A DNA stretch of 64,000 bases from Marinobacter confluentis. Lineage in GTDB: Bacteria; Pseudomonadota; Gammaproteobacteria; Pseudomonadales; Oleiphilaceae. Positions 40,514 to 48,830 of this stretch are shown here, piece after piece. How positions within the stretch are numbered: position 1 is the first letter of the stretch; the number at the start of each line of letters is the position of its first letter. Where the stretch lies: NCBI RefSeq assembly GCF_004785685.1, contig NZ_SRPF01000001.1, positions 744,001 through 808,000 on the forward strand, written 5' to 3'. A model generated the notes under the pieces. That model did no database searches, was not told where the DNA came from, and was given only the letters and a program-made list of their open reading frames with translations. The position numbers and the translations under genes were made by a program.

Positions 40514-40640
40514 AAGAAAAAAGCCCGGCACTGAAGGCCGGGCAGAGGCGTGCGAGTAGTATCCATGAAAGACTTCCAGACAACCGATGTCAGCGGGGAC
40601 ACCGGTTCCTTGAAGTATTGTACAAAATCTGTTCAATACA
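40514..40640 (-). ncRNA. Candidate structured small RNA in the YeeE-phasin gap
   Basis: The 385-bp gap 40449-40833 has no credible gene, yet its minus strand holds a chain of hairpins ending in a terminator. From 5' to 3' on the minus strand: 40639-40615 (GTATTG...CAATAC with inner ACA/TGT pairs), 40607-40582 (10-bp stem, six-base loop CCCGCT), then the terminator at 40543-40517. The middle stem is complete on the minus strand only because of a G-U pair; on the plus strand it is an A-C mismatch. This argues for a minus-strand transcript of about 100-130 nt. No family is recognised. Confidence 0.5.
40517..40543 (-). terminator. Orphan rho-independent terminator (minus strand)
   Basis: GCCCGGC (40523-40529) and GCCGGGC (40537-40543) pair around a seven-base loop; on the minus strand six T follow (40522-40517). 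No protein gene ends here: the YeeE gene starts 66 bp further on and the nearest upstream minus-strand gene begins beyond the phasin gene. Confidence 0.88.
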
Positions 40641-40833
40641 AGCGGAGGGCGTCTTGCTTTGATCACATTTTTTCATAATCACAGCCTGTTTATATCGGCC
40701 CGCTCAGTAGCGTCACCCCAGGGGCACAACGCCTGCCTCGAAAGTGGTTGTTTTGCCACTTTGCACTGAAATCGAATCCTGCGTGTAATACAATCGGGCT
40801 AACGATCCCGTGAATGTTTTCTGAGGTTTTTGC

Positions 40834-41253
40834 ATGTCTGATGAGAATGATAACAAGCCGGAAACGGACGACCAGCTTGCCGGTAGAATCAAAGGGTCCG
40901 CGCGGCAGATCTGGTTAGCGGGGCTTGGCGCCTACACCAAAGCCGAGGACGATGCAGGTCGCTTCTTTGAGCGGCTGGTGCAGGAAGGGGAACAACTGGA
41001 AACTAAAACCCGTGGCGTTGTCGAAAAGCAGATCCGCTCGGTGGAGGATCGGGTAGGAGATGTGCGGCAGAAGGCGACCGGCACCTGGGACAGGCTCGAA
41101 ACCATGTTCGATGAACGGGTTTCAGGGGCGTTGCGCAGGCTTGGTATTCATCGCCGTGAAGAGATTGAAGCCATGGAGCGCCGGATCCAGGCGCTGGAAG
41201 CGGAGCTGCAGAGACTGAGGGATCAGGACGAGGACCGCTCCGAGGAAGAGTAA
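40834..41253 (+). CDS. Phasin-family polyhydroxyalkanoate granule protein
   Basis: 139 aa. ARQIWLAGLGAYTKAEDDAGRFFERLVQEG is the Pseudomonas PhaF/PhaI signature (here split as RQIWLAGLGAYTKAEDD and FFERLVQEGEQLE). A helical middle part and a C-terminal leucine-zipper-like coiled coil (EAMERRIQALEAELQRLRDQ) follow. It coats PHA granules in relatives. No PHA synthase is in the window. The stop touches the stop of the convergent TetR gene. Confidence 0.9.
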   Translation: MSDENDNKPETDDQLAGRIKGSARQIWLAGLGAYTKAEDDAGRFFERLVQEGEQLETKTRGVVEKQIRSVEDRVGDVRQKATGTWDRLETMFDERVSGALRRLGIHRREEIEAMERRIQALEAELQRLRDQDEDRSEEE

Positions 41254-41886
41254 TCAGCCAATGTAATCCTGACTCATCATGGCAATCTGGTCCTGCCCGT
41301 CTTCGGCGAAATAGGGCAGCATCAGATACATCATCTGATAGACCCCCCGCCCGGGATCCACTGAATTCCGGTCATCCAGGTGCGACAGCGTGTCAAAACT
41401 GCTCCAATAACAGGCCGTCAGGGTTAACTGCTGGCAAAGCGCCTGTAGTTCATCGTCATTGATTGTCATCAGCTGCTGGCGTCTAAAGCTTTCACACAGG
41501 GTTCGGAAGCCGTCCGTTTTCTTGTTCAGAATCCGGCGGAAGCGGGTCTGAAGCTGGTCATAGCGGGACAGGACGTTCACCAGGTCTTGATACAGGAAAC
41601 GGTACCTTGCAACCGTCTCGAACAGCAGGTGCAAGAAAAAGCTGAACTGGTCCAGGGAAATGTCGGCATCACCGGGCACGTCGAGCAGGTCCGCCATTTC
41701 ACGCTCATAGCTGTCGAACAGCTCCTCAACTATGTCGCCTTTGCTCTTGAAATGGTAATAGAGGTTACCCGGGCTGATATCCAGTTCGTCAGAAATCAGC
41801 AGTGTGGTTACATTGGGCTCGCCGGTGCTGTTAAAAAGCGACAGACTGGCGTTGAGAATACGATCTCGGGTTTTGACTTTCTTCAT
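41254..41886 (-). CDS. phaD: TetR-family regulator, PhaD-like
   Basis: 210 aa. The helix-turn-helix region is KTRDRILNASLSLFNSTGEP, ISDELDISPGNLYYHF, KSKGDIVEELF; this N-terminus and FLHLLFETVARYRFLYQDL resemble PhaD of pseudomonads, activator of the pha and phasin genes. ATG 41886 (MKKVKTRDRIL) is favoured over TTG 41907. It lies convergent to the phasin gene, with no base between the stops. The ligand is probably an acyl-CoA, by analogy. It may control the phasin. Confidence 0.78.
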   Translation of the reverse strand: MKKVKTRDRILNASLSLFNSTGEPNVTTLLISDELDISPGNLYYHFKSKGDIVEELFDSYEREMADLLDVPGDADISLDQFSFFLHLLFETVARYRFLYQDLVNVLSRYDQLQTRFRRILNKKTDGFRTLCESFRRQQLMTINDDELQALCQQLTLTACYWSSFDTLSHLDDRNSVDPGRGVYQMMYLMLPYFAEDGQDQIAMMSQDYIG

Positions 41887-41907
41887 CTCGCCCGCCGGGT
41901 CTGACAA

Positions 41908-42720
41908 TTAAAGGTCAAAGCGAGCCCAGACCGGACAATGGTCCGACGGCCGCTCCATGGCTCGAATATCATAGCTGACTCCGGCGGCTCTGGCGCGCCC
42001 GGCCAATTCATCTGTGGCCATGATCAGGTCAATTCGCAGGCCGCGTTTCGGTTCACGCTCAAACCCTTTACTGCGGTAGTCGAACCAGCTGAAGGTGTCT
42101 GCTTCATCTGGGTGTAACTGGCGGAAAACATCCGTTAATCCGCGGCTCTGAACCTGGGCCAACCACTCCCGCTCTTCTGGCAGGAAGCTGCATTTACCAT
42201 CCCGGAGCCAGCGCTTCATGTTATCGGCGCCAATGCCGATGTCCTGGTCCGTGGGGGAGATATTTATGTCGCCCATCACCAGCAGGTCATCGGTATGCGA
42301 CCGGGTTTCGTCGATGTATCGCATCAGATCCGCGTAAAAACGTTCTTTTGCAGGAAATTTGGTCGGGTGATGGCGGTTTTCGCCCTGGGGGAAATAGCCG
42401 TTTATCACGGTCAGAACTCGGCCGTTGACTGTGAACCGACCGGTAATCAGCCGGCGTTGAGCGTCCTCCGAGTCCCAGGGGTAGCCTTTCTGGACTGAAT
42501 CCGGGCTCTGTTTCGACAGCAGAGCAACACCGTAATGGGTCTTTTGTCCATGGAAGTGCACCTGGTAACCAAGATCGCGGATGGCCTGTTCGGGGAACTC
42601 ATCATCCCGGACTTTGGTTTCCTGGAGTCCGATTACATCAGGATTCAGGCGTTCAATAACCGCCTCTAGCTGGTGAAGCCGGGTGCGGATACTGTTGACG
42701 TTGAAAGACACGAACATCAT
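41908..42720 (-). CDS. xthA: Exodeoxyribonuclease III
   Basis: AP endonuclease and 3'-5' exonuclease of base-excision repair. 270 aa, very close to E. coli XthA in layout: VSFNVNSIRTRLHQLEAVI, DVIGLQETKV (metal Glu), HYGVALLSK, INGYFPQGENRHHPTKFPAK, VMGDINISPTDQDIGIG, CSFLPEEREWL, TFSWFDYRSKGF, LRIDLIMA and the catalytic PSDHCPVWA. Its stop is 21 bp before the phaD ATG. Either of two ATG codons (42720 or 42717) may start it. Confidence 0.97.
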   Translation of the reverse strand: MMFVSFNVNSIRTRLHQLEAVIERLNPDVIGLQETKVRDDEFPEQAIRDLGYQVHFHGQKTHYGVALLSKQSPDSVQKGYPWDSEDAQRRLITGRFTVNGRVLTVINGYFPQGENRHHPTKFPAKERFYADLMRYIDETRSHTDDLLVMGDINISPTDQDIGIGADNMKRWLRDGKCSFLPEEREWLAQVQSRGLTDVFRQLHPDEADTFSWFDYRSKGFEREPKRGLRIDLIMATDELAGRARAAGVSYDIRAMERPSDHCPVWARFDL

Positions 42721-42827
42721 TGGAATTCAGGCCCCTGCAAGTGGTCATGTGAAATCAAGCCGAGGGTCGAATCCTACCACATCAGGGGCTTAGGGTATCA
42801 GGTCGGGGCGGGCCGACCTTGTAGAAT

Positions 42828-43562
42828 TCAGGGGGTCAGTTCACATTCCGGCATTGCTTCAATGTCGTACCGGATATGGGCTGTGAAGTTGGCGTCTTCA
42901 TTTTCCCGGATATTGGTGAGGCCGAGGTAATCCGTCAGCAGCCCGTCGCTGTTGTAGCCCAGCACAATGGGGTCGACCAGAAACCCCAGCAACCGGCTTG
43001 TGGTGCGAATCCGGACCACATGGTCCGCGTCGATCCGGTCATCGCTGGCAGGCTCAAGTGTGAACCCGTAATAGTCTCCCCGGGTTGGGGCGACCATCTC
43101 GAACTCCACCGATTCGCCATTCTCGACAACGGTTTTCCAGTTCTGGCGCACAAAGTTGTCGAAACCCGCATCGGCAACCAGTGAGGAACTCACGTTTAGC
43201 GTTGCTTCTTCGGTAGATCCGGAGGGAGCCTGCCAGATGATCTCGAGGGTTTCGTCATCACGATTGTTGATATCCAGGGTTTCAGAAAATCCCGGCTGCC
43301 TGAAATCAACGGTCGGTCGCAGGGCAGATTCTGTATAGGAGAGATCTTTGGTGGCAAACGCACCCTCATTCGAGCGGGTGTACTCCACTGAATGGCTTTC
43401 CGGGTTGAACTGCCCCTGTTGGCAGCTGCCAGTAACCACATGGCTTTCCTGGTAAAGGGCGTCGCCACCGTCGATAGGCGTTGCAGTGCCGACAAAGCGG
43501 ATTTCAGAGCCAAGAGCACTGGCCGGTAGTGCCAGCGCAGCCATGCACACGAAGGTCTTCAT
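42828..43562 (-). CDS. Unknown exported protein, last gene of the lipid-modification operon
   Basis: 244 aa. Signal peptide (FVCMAALALPASALGS, cleavage near SALGS-EI), then a beta-rich soluble domain with Cys residues near both ends (GSCQQGQF and PECEL) that could form a disulfide. No family is recognised; LLGFLVDPIVLGYNSDGLLTDYLGL may be a conserved patch. Its ATG overlaps the DUF2878 stop by four bases, so it belongs to the operon. A periplasmic role in lipid or membrane-stress response is inferred from context only. Confidence 0.8.
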   Translation of the reverse strand: MKTFVCMAALALPASALGSEIRFVGTATPIDGGDALYQESHVVTGSCQQGQFNPESHSVEYTRSNEGAFATKDLSYTESALRPTVDFRQPGFSETLDINNRDDETLEIIWQAPSGSTEEATLNVSSSLVADAGFDNFVRQNWKTVVENGESVEFEMVAPTRGDYYGFTLEPASDDRIDADHVVRIRTTSRLLGFLVDPIVLGYNSDGLLTDYLGLTNIRENEDANFTAHIRYDIEAMPECELTP

Positions 43563-44080
43563 TGTACAAGCTCCGGATATAGCGTTTTACGGATGAACAG
43601 CAACAGTGGAAACACCACCAGCCAACCTACGGCAAGCGCTGCCAGCGACAGTGTCAGGTCCGGAAGTTCTACAGCACCCATTTTACTGGCAGACCAGTAA
43701 GCGAAGGGCCCAGCGACCGGAGCACAGACGAACGGCAGCCAGGGTTTGGCACTGATCCACGACAGCGAGTGGGACAGAGTGGTGCTGAACGCCGCCCACA
43801 GGCCGAGAATCCAGATCGGCGTGAGCTGGAAGCCTTCAACGCCGTTATCCATCACGCCCACATTGAACCAGAGGCCGTCCAGAAGCCCACCAATCACCAC
43901 GCCAGCGCCGATGAACTGGAGTTCGGCCATACGTGCCTGACTGATGAACGCAAGATGAAAAGCGACGATCAGAACCACCAGCCCCACTGCGCCCAGACCG
44001 GGGTAGAGCACACAGGCAAACCAGCCCACCTGGAACAGCACGAAATTGATGACGTTGCGGGCAGTATCGGACTGGATCAT
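43559..44080 (-). CDS. DUF2878 membrane protein
   Basis: 173 aa with five or six hydrophobic helices (NFVLFQVGWFACVLYPGLGA, GLVVLIVAFHLAFI, LQFIGAGVVIGGLLDGLWF...). The first helix with FQxGWFxCV and GLLDGLWFNVGV are DUF2878 features. Function unknown. It overlaps both neighbours by four bases (cfa and the exported protein), so expression is tightly tied to the methylase upstream. DUF2878 genes are common beside CFA-type methylases and DUF1365, as I recall. Confidence 0.88.
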   Translation of the reverse strand: MIQSDTARNVINFVLFQVGWFACVLYPGLGAVGLVVLIVAFHLAFISQARMAELQFIGAGVVIGGLLDGLWFNVGVMDNGVEGFQLTPIWILGLWAAFSTTLSHSLSWISAKPWLPFVCAPVAGPFAYWSASKMGAVELPDLTLSLAALAVGWLVVFPLLLFIRKTLYPELVQ

Positions 44081-45348
44081 AAGCCTGGCACGCCTGCGGT
44101 TTTGTTGTTCGGCTTGGCAAACACAATCTGGGAAACGCCAATGGCCCGCTCACTGAAGCCGGCCTCGCAATAGGCGAAGTAGAAATGCCAGAGGCGTCGG
44201 AAGGACTGGTCATATCCGGCCTTGGCCAGAATTTCCCGGTTTGCCATGAACCGCTCACACCAGTCGCGGAGCGTTCGGGCGTAATGGAAGCCGATGTCCT
44301 CGGAGTGGGTCATTACCATGTCCGAGCCGGTTCTGACTGAGCCAAGGATGGCGCCAAAAGAGGGAATGAAACTGCCGGGGAAGATAAATCGCTGGATAAA
44401 ATCCACGTTCTTCAGAGCCCGCTCGTAGCGCTGCTCAGGCATGGTAATCGCCTGTACCAGTGCGAGCCCGGTGGGCTTGAGCAGGCGGCTGATCTGCGAG
44501 AAATAGCTGTCCAGAAACTGCGGACCCACGGCTTCAATCATTTCGATGGACACCAGCTTGTCGAACTGGCCTTCAAGATCCCGGTAGTCGTCAAACAGCA
44601 GGGTAATGCGGTCTTCCAGGCCTTCGGCTTTAACCCGATCACGGGCAAGGTCCAGCTGTTCCTGGGAGATGGTGGTTGTGGTTACCCGGCAGCCATGGTG
44701 TTTTGCCGCATGAATGGCAAAGCCACCCCAGCCGGTGCCGATTTCCATCACCTCATCGCCTGGTTTCAGGTCAAGCTTGCGGCAGATGGAGTCCAGCTTG
44801 TGAACGGCTGCCTCGTCCAGTGATGAGTCATGGCTGGGGTAAATCGCCGAGGAATACATCATGGTGGGGTCGAGAAAGGTTTCGAACAGGTCATTGCCCA
44901 GATCGTAGTGGGCACTGATGTTTTTCCTGGAACCTTCTTTGGTGTTCCGGTTAAGCCAGTGCAGGCCCTTCAGGGCTGGCTTGGTGATCCAGCTGAAGCG
45001 GTCTTCAAACTGGTTCATCAGGTCAATGTTACGGGTGAAAAACCGGAGCAGGGCAACTAGGTCCGGCGTGGACCAGTCACCGGCTACATAGGATTCGGCA
45101 GCGCCGACACTGCCACCGGTCAACAGATCCTTCCAGGTGCTCTGATCGTGAATAACGAGCTCTGCGGCCGGGTAGCGGGTGTCCTCGTCGCCAAAGGTGA
45201 GAACCGAGTTTTCTCCCTCACGAATCTTGAGGACACCCTGTTTAAGTTTTGACAACTGCTGACACACCAGAGATCTGGCGGCACGGCTGGTGAGCGATCC
45301 ACGGACGCTGCCTTCAGCGGTTTCATACTGATTATTCAGATTCTCCAT
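44077..45348 (-). CDS. Cyclopropane-fatty-acid synthase family methyltransferase
   Basis: 423 aa SAM-dependent enzyme acting on membrane phospholipid acyl chains. SAM loop VMEIGTGWGGFAIHAA; SAHYDLGNDLFETFLDPTMMYSSA, EMIEAVGPQFLDSYF, QAITMPEQRYERALKNVDFIQ and FGFHYARTLRDW-type segment (here IGFHYARTLRDWCERF) are family hallmarks. In this kind of operon, with DUF1365, amine oxidase and desaturase, homologues include methylases that do not make plain cyclopropanes (for example UfaM of the furan fatty-acid pathway). Which product forms here is open. Confidence 0.92.
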   Translation of the reverse strand: MENLNNQYETAEGSVRGSLTSRAARSLVCQQLSKLKQGVLKIREGENSVLTFGDEDTRYPAAELVIHDQSTWKDLLTGGSVGAAESYVAGDWSTPDLVALLRFFTRNIDLMNQFEDRFSWITKPALKGLHWLNRNTKEGSRKNISAHYDLGNDLFETFLDPTMMYSSAIYPSHDSSLDEAAVHKLDSICRKLDLKPGDEVMEIGTGWGGFAIHAAKHHGCRVTTTTISQEQLDLARDRVKAEGLEDRITLLFDDYRDLEGQFDKLVSIEMIEAVGPQFLDSYFSQISRLLKPTGLALVQAITMPEQRYERALKNVDFIQRFIFPGSFIPSFGAILGSVRTGSDMVMTHSEDIGFHYARTLRDWCERFMANREILAKAGYDQSFRRLWHFYFAYCEAGFSERAIGVSQIVFAKPNNKTAGVPGL

Positions 45349-46283
45349 GAGCTTACCTTTCCAGTCGTTCCGGTTGTTTCTGTTGGTTTTGCGTCAGCGT
45401 CTAGGGGCGACACTGTCTGACCTGAGTCTTCGGTACCCCGTCGAAAATCCGGGCTGTCTTCCGGCAGTTTGTCGGGGTGGGTAAAGAACTGAGCGCCTTT
45501 CACTTTCAGCTTCAGGGCGTGCCAGTAGATACCGGCAGTCACCTTGAAGGCCTCAAGCGGGAATTGCCTCAGGCTTTTATGAAGTGTTTTACGATCCAGT
45601 GGCGTGCGGTGGACCACCAGGGTGGCATCGAACTGCTTCTCGTCATCCTGGAGCACGTTCATATGAACCCGAAGCTCTGGCCCACGAAAGCTGAAGGTCC
45701 AGCGGTAGTGCTGGTTCATCGGGTTGAACGGCGACACGTGAAACCGCTTGCTGAATTCGAACCGCTCGCTGCGCCAGCCGGTGTCTTTTGAATCGTCAGG
45801 CTGCCGGCGGGTTTCCAGGCAATAGGTGTGGGTTTCTTTCCAGGGTGTGTTGGTAATCTGGGCCAGGATAACCCTGGGTACGGCGCCCTGGTCCGGAATA
45901 TCGCCCAGGTCATAGCAGAAGTAGAAGCTGACCGGGTTGAAGACGTATCCAAAATACCGGGGGTGGGTAATCAGTTGGACGGCGCCGTCAGGGCTCCAGC
46001 CGGTAGCCTTTTCGACCTGATTGGAAACAGCCTCCAGAAGGGTGCCATTTGCCGGTTCCAGGTAGTCCTCGCGGTGCAGGGAGAGCCAGTTGAAACGTTC
46101 CAGCGAAAACAGGGGGCTGATGCCGGTAATCGAGTCCCATTCCCGCAGGTCCAGCGCCAGCATGCCTGTATGGTAGGAAAACTCATGGTTGATCGGCGCC
46201 TTGCGACGATGACGGATACTGCCTTCCAGCCACTGACTCTGAAGGCCGGAAACGACGATGTGCCGGTTCCATGCGGCCGTCAT
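45336..46283 (-). CDS. DUF1365 protein
   Basis: 315 aa. SGLQSQWLEGSIRHRRKAPINHEFSYHTGML (in parts SIRHRRKAPINHEF and SYHTGMLALDL), HPRYFGYVFNPVSFYFCYD, FHVSPFNPMNQHYRWTF and PLEAFKVTAGIYWHALKLK are strongly DUF1365. The biochemical role is not known, but it nearly always accompanies a CFA-type methylase and an amine-oxidase flavoprotein. It overlaps the methylase gene by 13 bases. The C-terminal 45 residues are low-complexity and poorly conserved. Confidence 0.93.
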   Translation of the reverse strand: MTAAWNRHIVVSGLQSQWLEGSIRHRRKAPINHEFSYHTGMLALDLREWDSITGISPLFSLERFNWLSLHREDYLEPANGTLLEAVSNQVEKATGWSPDGAVQLITHPRYFGYVFNPVSFYFCYDLGDIPDQGAVPRVILAQITNTPWKETHTYCLETRRQPDDSKDTGWRSERFEFSKRFHVSPFNPMNQHYRWTFSFRGPELRVHMNVLQDDEKQFDATLVVHRTPLDRKTLHKSLRQFPLEAFKVTAGIYWHALKLKVKGAQFFTHPDKLPEDSPDFRRGTEDSGQTVSPLDADAKPTETTGTTGKVSSWRI

Positions 46284-46285
46284 GG

Positions 46286-47551
46286 TTAAAGCTCCACTCC
46301 GAAAGCTTTTGCCACCCGCAAGGCACTGACGACACCGTCTTCATGAAAGCCGTTAAACCAGTAGGCGCCGCAGAAGTGACTGCGATTGTGGCCGCCGATT
46401 TCGTTGTATCGGCCTTGAGCGGCAACTCCGTCCATGCTGAACACCGGGTGGGAATACTCAAACCGCTTGATGATTCGCGCCGGGTCAATATCCCGCGACC
46501 GGTTCAGGGTAACGCAGAAGGTTTCCGGTGCGGTGTGGAAATTCTGCAGAATGTTCATGTTGTAGGTTACTGAGACCGGCTCGGTGCTGTGGCTGGGTAT
46601 GAAATAGTTCCAGGCCGCCCAGGCCCGACGGTTGGACGGCAGCACCGAGCTGTCGGTGTGCAGCACGACATCGTTATTCTGGAAGGGAATGGCGCCGAGG
46701 ATCTCTTTTTCGGCGTCGGTCGGTTCCCGGATCATGCTTAAAGCCTGATCGCTGTGACAGGCAAACACCACCTGATCGAAACGCTGCTGCTCGCCGCCAA
46801 CCTCAACGGTGACCCCCTCGGAATCGCGGGTGACTGACGTGACCGGGCTGTTGAGATGAGTCCGATCGCCCAGGCGCTCCATCATCGCTGATACGTAGGT
46901 CGCGGAACCTCCTGAAATGACACGCCATGTGGGTCGGTCATCCACTGACAGCATGCCGTGATTATTGAAAAACTGCAGGAAGAAGCGGATCGGAAACTGC
47001 TCCAGCACGATCTCTGGCGCTGACCAGATGGCCGCGCCCATCGGCACAATGTAGTAGTTGCGGAAGTAGCGGGAGTAGCCGTTACGGTTCAGGTATTCGC
47101 CGAGGGTCTCCCGGTCAGTGATTGCGCCGGAGGCCAGATCTTCCCGAGATTCCTTGTTGAACCGCAGGATTTCCCGAATCATTTGCAGAAACGGCAGGTT
47201 CAGCACATTGGACCGCTGGGCAAACAGTGTATTCAGACTGGTGCCGTTGTACTGCAGACCTGAAGAATGGCAGTCGACGCTGAAGCTCATGTCGCTCTTT
47301 TCTGATGCGACGCCAAGGCGGTCCATCAACTTGATGAAGTTTGGGTAGGTCCAGTCATTAAATACAATAAACCCGGTGTTTACCGGCCAGTCCTTGCCGC
47401 CAAGAGGCACCATTTCAGTGTTTGTATGGCCGCCGGCGTAGTTGCCTGCCTCGAACAGCTGAACGTCATGATGCTCAGCCAGCAGCCAGGCAGAGGTCAG
47501 GCCGGATACGCCTGCACCAATGACTGCGATGCGCTGGCGGGGGTTGGTCAT
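46286..47551 (-). CDS. FAD-dependent amine-oxidase-like oxidoreductase
   Basis: 421 aa. Rossmann site IAVIGAGVSGLTSAWLLAEH, then FEAGNYAGGHTNTE and a C-terminal segment MDGVAAQGRYNEIGGHNRSHFCGAYW with FHEDGVVSALRVA. This last part is typical of the flavoproteins paired with DUF1365 and CFA methylases. It lies 2 bp from the DUF1365 start. Likely substrate: an acyl chain of a membrane lipid; possibly a desaturation or oxidation step. Not a classical monoamine oxidase. Confidence 0.9.
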   Translation of the reverse strand: MTNPRQRIAVIGAGVSGLTSAWLLAEHHDVQLFEAGNYAGGHTNTEMVPLGGKDWPVNTGFIVFNDWTYPNFIKLMDRLGVASEKSDMSFSVDCHSSGLQYNGTSLNTLFAQRSNVLNLPFLQMIREILRFNKESREDLASGAITDRETLGEYLNRNGYSRYFRNYYIVPMGAAIWSAPEIVLEQFPIRFFLQFFNNHGMLSVDDRPTWRVISGGSATYVSAMMERLGDRTHLNSPVTSVTRDSEGVTVEVGGEQQRFDQVVFACHSDQALSMIREPTDAEKEILGAIPFQNNDVVLHTDSSVLPSNRRAWAAWNYFIPSHSTEPVSVTYNMNILQNFHTAPETFCVTLNRSRDIDPARIIKRFEYSHPVFSMDGVAAQGRYNEIGGHNRSHFCGAYWFNGFHEDGVVSALRVAKAFGVEL

Positions 47552-47586
47552 GCTTTATTCCTTCGGGTTCGTTGATAAGTGCGCAA

Positions 47587-48366
47587 TCAGCTATTCTGGC
47601 GGCTCATGCTGGCTGACATTCGGTCAATCAGGCCCTGGGGAAGGGCGCCCAGGAGTTTCAGGCTCCAGGTGAAGCGTTTCGGGAAAGCGATTTCCCGCTT
47701 GCCCTTTTTAAGCCCTTTCACGATGCGGTCTGCGGCGTCTTCCGCTGACACCAGAAACGGCATTGGAAAATCGTTCTGATCGGTCAGCGGAGTTTTCACA
47801 AAGCCTGGTGAGACAACAACCACATCGATGCCTTCGGCTGCGAGATCTGCGCGCAGCGCGTGGGCGAAGTAGGTCAGTGCGGCCTTGGAAGCGCCATAGC
47901 CTTCGGCCCTGCCAAACGGAAACCACCAGGCAGATGAGCTGACAATCACCAGGGTGGCCTGCTTTCCTTTCCTGACCGTTCGACGAAGCGCGGGCAGGGC
48001 AATGTCCAGACTTCTCGCGGTACCGACAACGTTCGTTGTCAGATTGTTTTCGATCACATCACTGCTGTATTCGCTAATGTCCAGATATTCGCAGGTACCC
48101 GCGTTCAGCACGGCCATATCAAGATCGCCCCGGGCTTCCAGATCGCTGGCAATGGCAGCAAGCTCATCTTTACTGGTGGTGTCTGCCCGGGCGGTGGTCA
48201 CCTTATCGCCGGCACCAGAGGCGAGCGCATCGAGCGCTTCCTGCCTCCGCCCGGTAACGATCAGGTGATGGCCCTGTTCAATCAGGGCTTTACTCAGTGC
48301 TTCACCGATGCCGGAACTGGCCCCGGTAATCCAGATATTCGAGGGTGTTTCAAGGCGCTGGCTCAT
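47587..48366 (-). CDS. Short-chain dehydrogenase/reductase
   Basis: 259 aa classical SDR. Cofactor site IWITGASSGIGEALSKAL, TGRR after beta 2 suggesting NADP(H), DMAVLNAGTCEY (NAG motif), Ser in VSSSAWW and YGASKAALTYFAHAL (YxxxK). VVSPGFVKTPLTDQNDFPMPF follows. SDRs of this type are constant members of CFA/DUF1365 clusters. Four-base overlap with the SnoaL-like gene upstream and a 35-bp gap to the flavoprotein gene. Confidence 0.92.
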   Translation of the reverse strand: MSQRLETPSNIWITGASSGIGEALSKALIEQGHHLIVTGRRQEALDALASGAGDKVTTARADTTSKDELAAIASDLEARGDLDMAVLNAGTCEYLDISEYSSDVIENNLTTNVVGTARSLDIALPALRRTVRKGKQATLVIVSSSAWWFPFGRAEGYGASKAALTYFAHALRADLAAEGIDVVVVSPGFVKTPLTDQNDFPMPFLVSAEDAADRIVKGLKKGKREIAFPKRFTWSLKLLGALPQGLIDRMSASMSRQNS

Positions 48367-48830
48367 CCGGCCTTACTCCTTATCCAGCGAATGGCCTTGC
48401 CGAGAAATGGCAGGTTTTCATACAGAAGCTGCCCTACGTCGAAGTAATCGCGATGACCGGTTACCCGACCGCCATGAATGGTCAGTTGGCTGATGCCGTC
48501 TACATTGACCTGATGGCCATTGCGGATTCGCTTGTGTCTGAGCCGCATGATCCAGGGAATACAGACATGACGGCCATTAATGACCGGGTCCCCAAAATCG
48601 AACTGGCAGGAGATAACATTCTCATAGGCGCCGGTGAAGTATTCGGTGAGCTCGCCAATGCCCTCAACCTTGCAGAAGGGATCCTGGAAGGTCACGTCAT
48701 CACTGTAAACGTCCGCTATATCGCGGATATTTGCAGAGGACAGATTGTTGAACAGCCTGGTGAACCGTGTGAGAGTTTCGGTAACGGAGGCACTTCCTTT
48801 GCCCATATCAATAACTGAGGCAGTACTCAT
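48363..48830 (-). CDS. SnoaL-like / NTF2-fold protein
   Basis: 155 aa from ATG 48830, which overlaps the desaturase stop by four bases; the longer frame to 49046 is antisense-free but lies inside the desaturase gene. Core: LTRFTRLFNNLSSANIRDIADVYSDDVTFQDPF (in parts SANIRDIADVYSDDV and TFQDPFCKVEG), ITYFTG-type loop and GGRVTGHRDYFDVGQLLYENLPFLG. NTF2-like folds act as small hydrolases, isomerases or binding proteins. Ligand unknown; the context suggests a lipid. Confidence 0.88.
   Translation of the reverse strand: MSTASVIDMGKGSASVTETLTRFTRLFNNLSSANIRDIADVYSDDVTFQDPFCKVEGIGELTEYFTGAYENVISCQFDFGDPVINGRHVCIPWIMRLRHKRIRNGHQVNVDGISQLTIHGGRVTGHRDYFDVGQLLYENLPFLGKAIRWIRSKAG

Noticed and set aside
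40514..40640. Assignment of the candidate small RNA to the RsmY/RsmZ group
   Set aside because: A few GGA triplets exist, but they are not placed regularly in hairpin loops as in RsmY/Z, so no family is claimed.
40475..40666. 63-codon minus-strand frame in the YeeE-phasin gap
   Set aside because: It runs through the terminator hairpin and has no ribosome site. The RNA structure is the better explanation.
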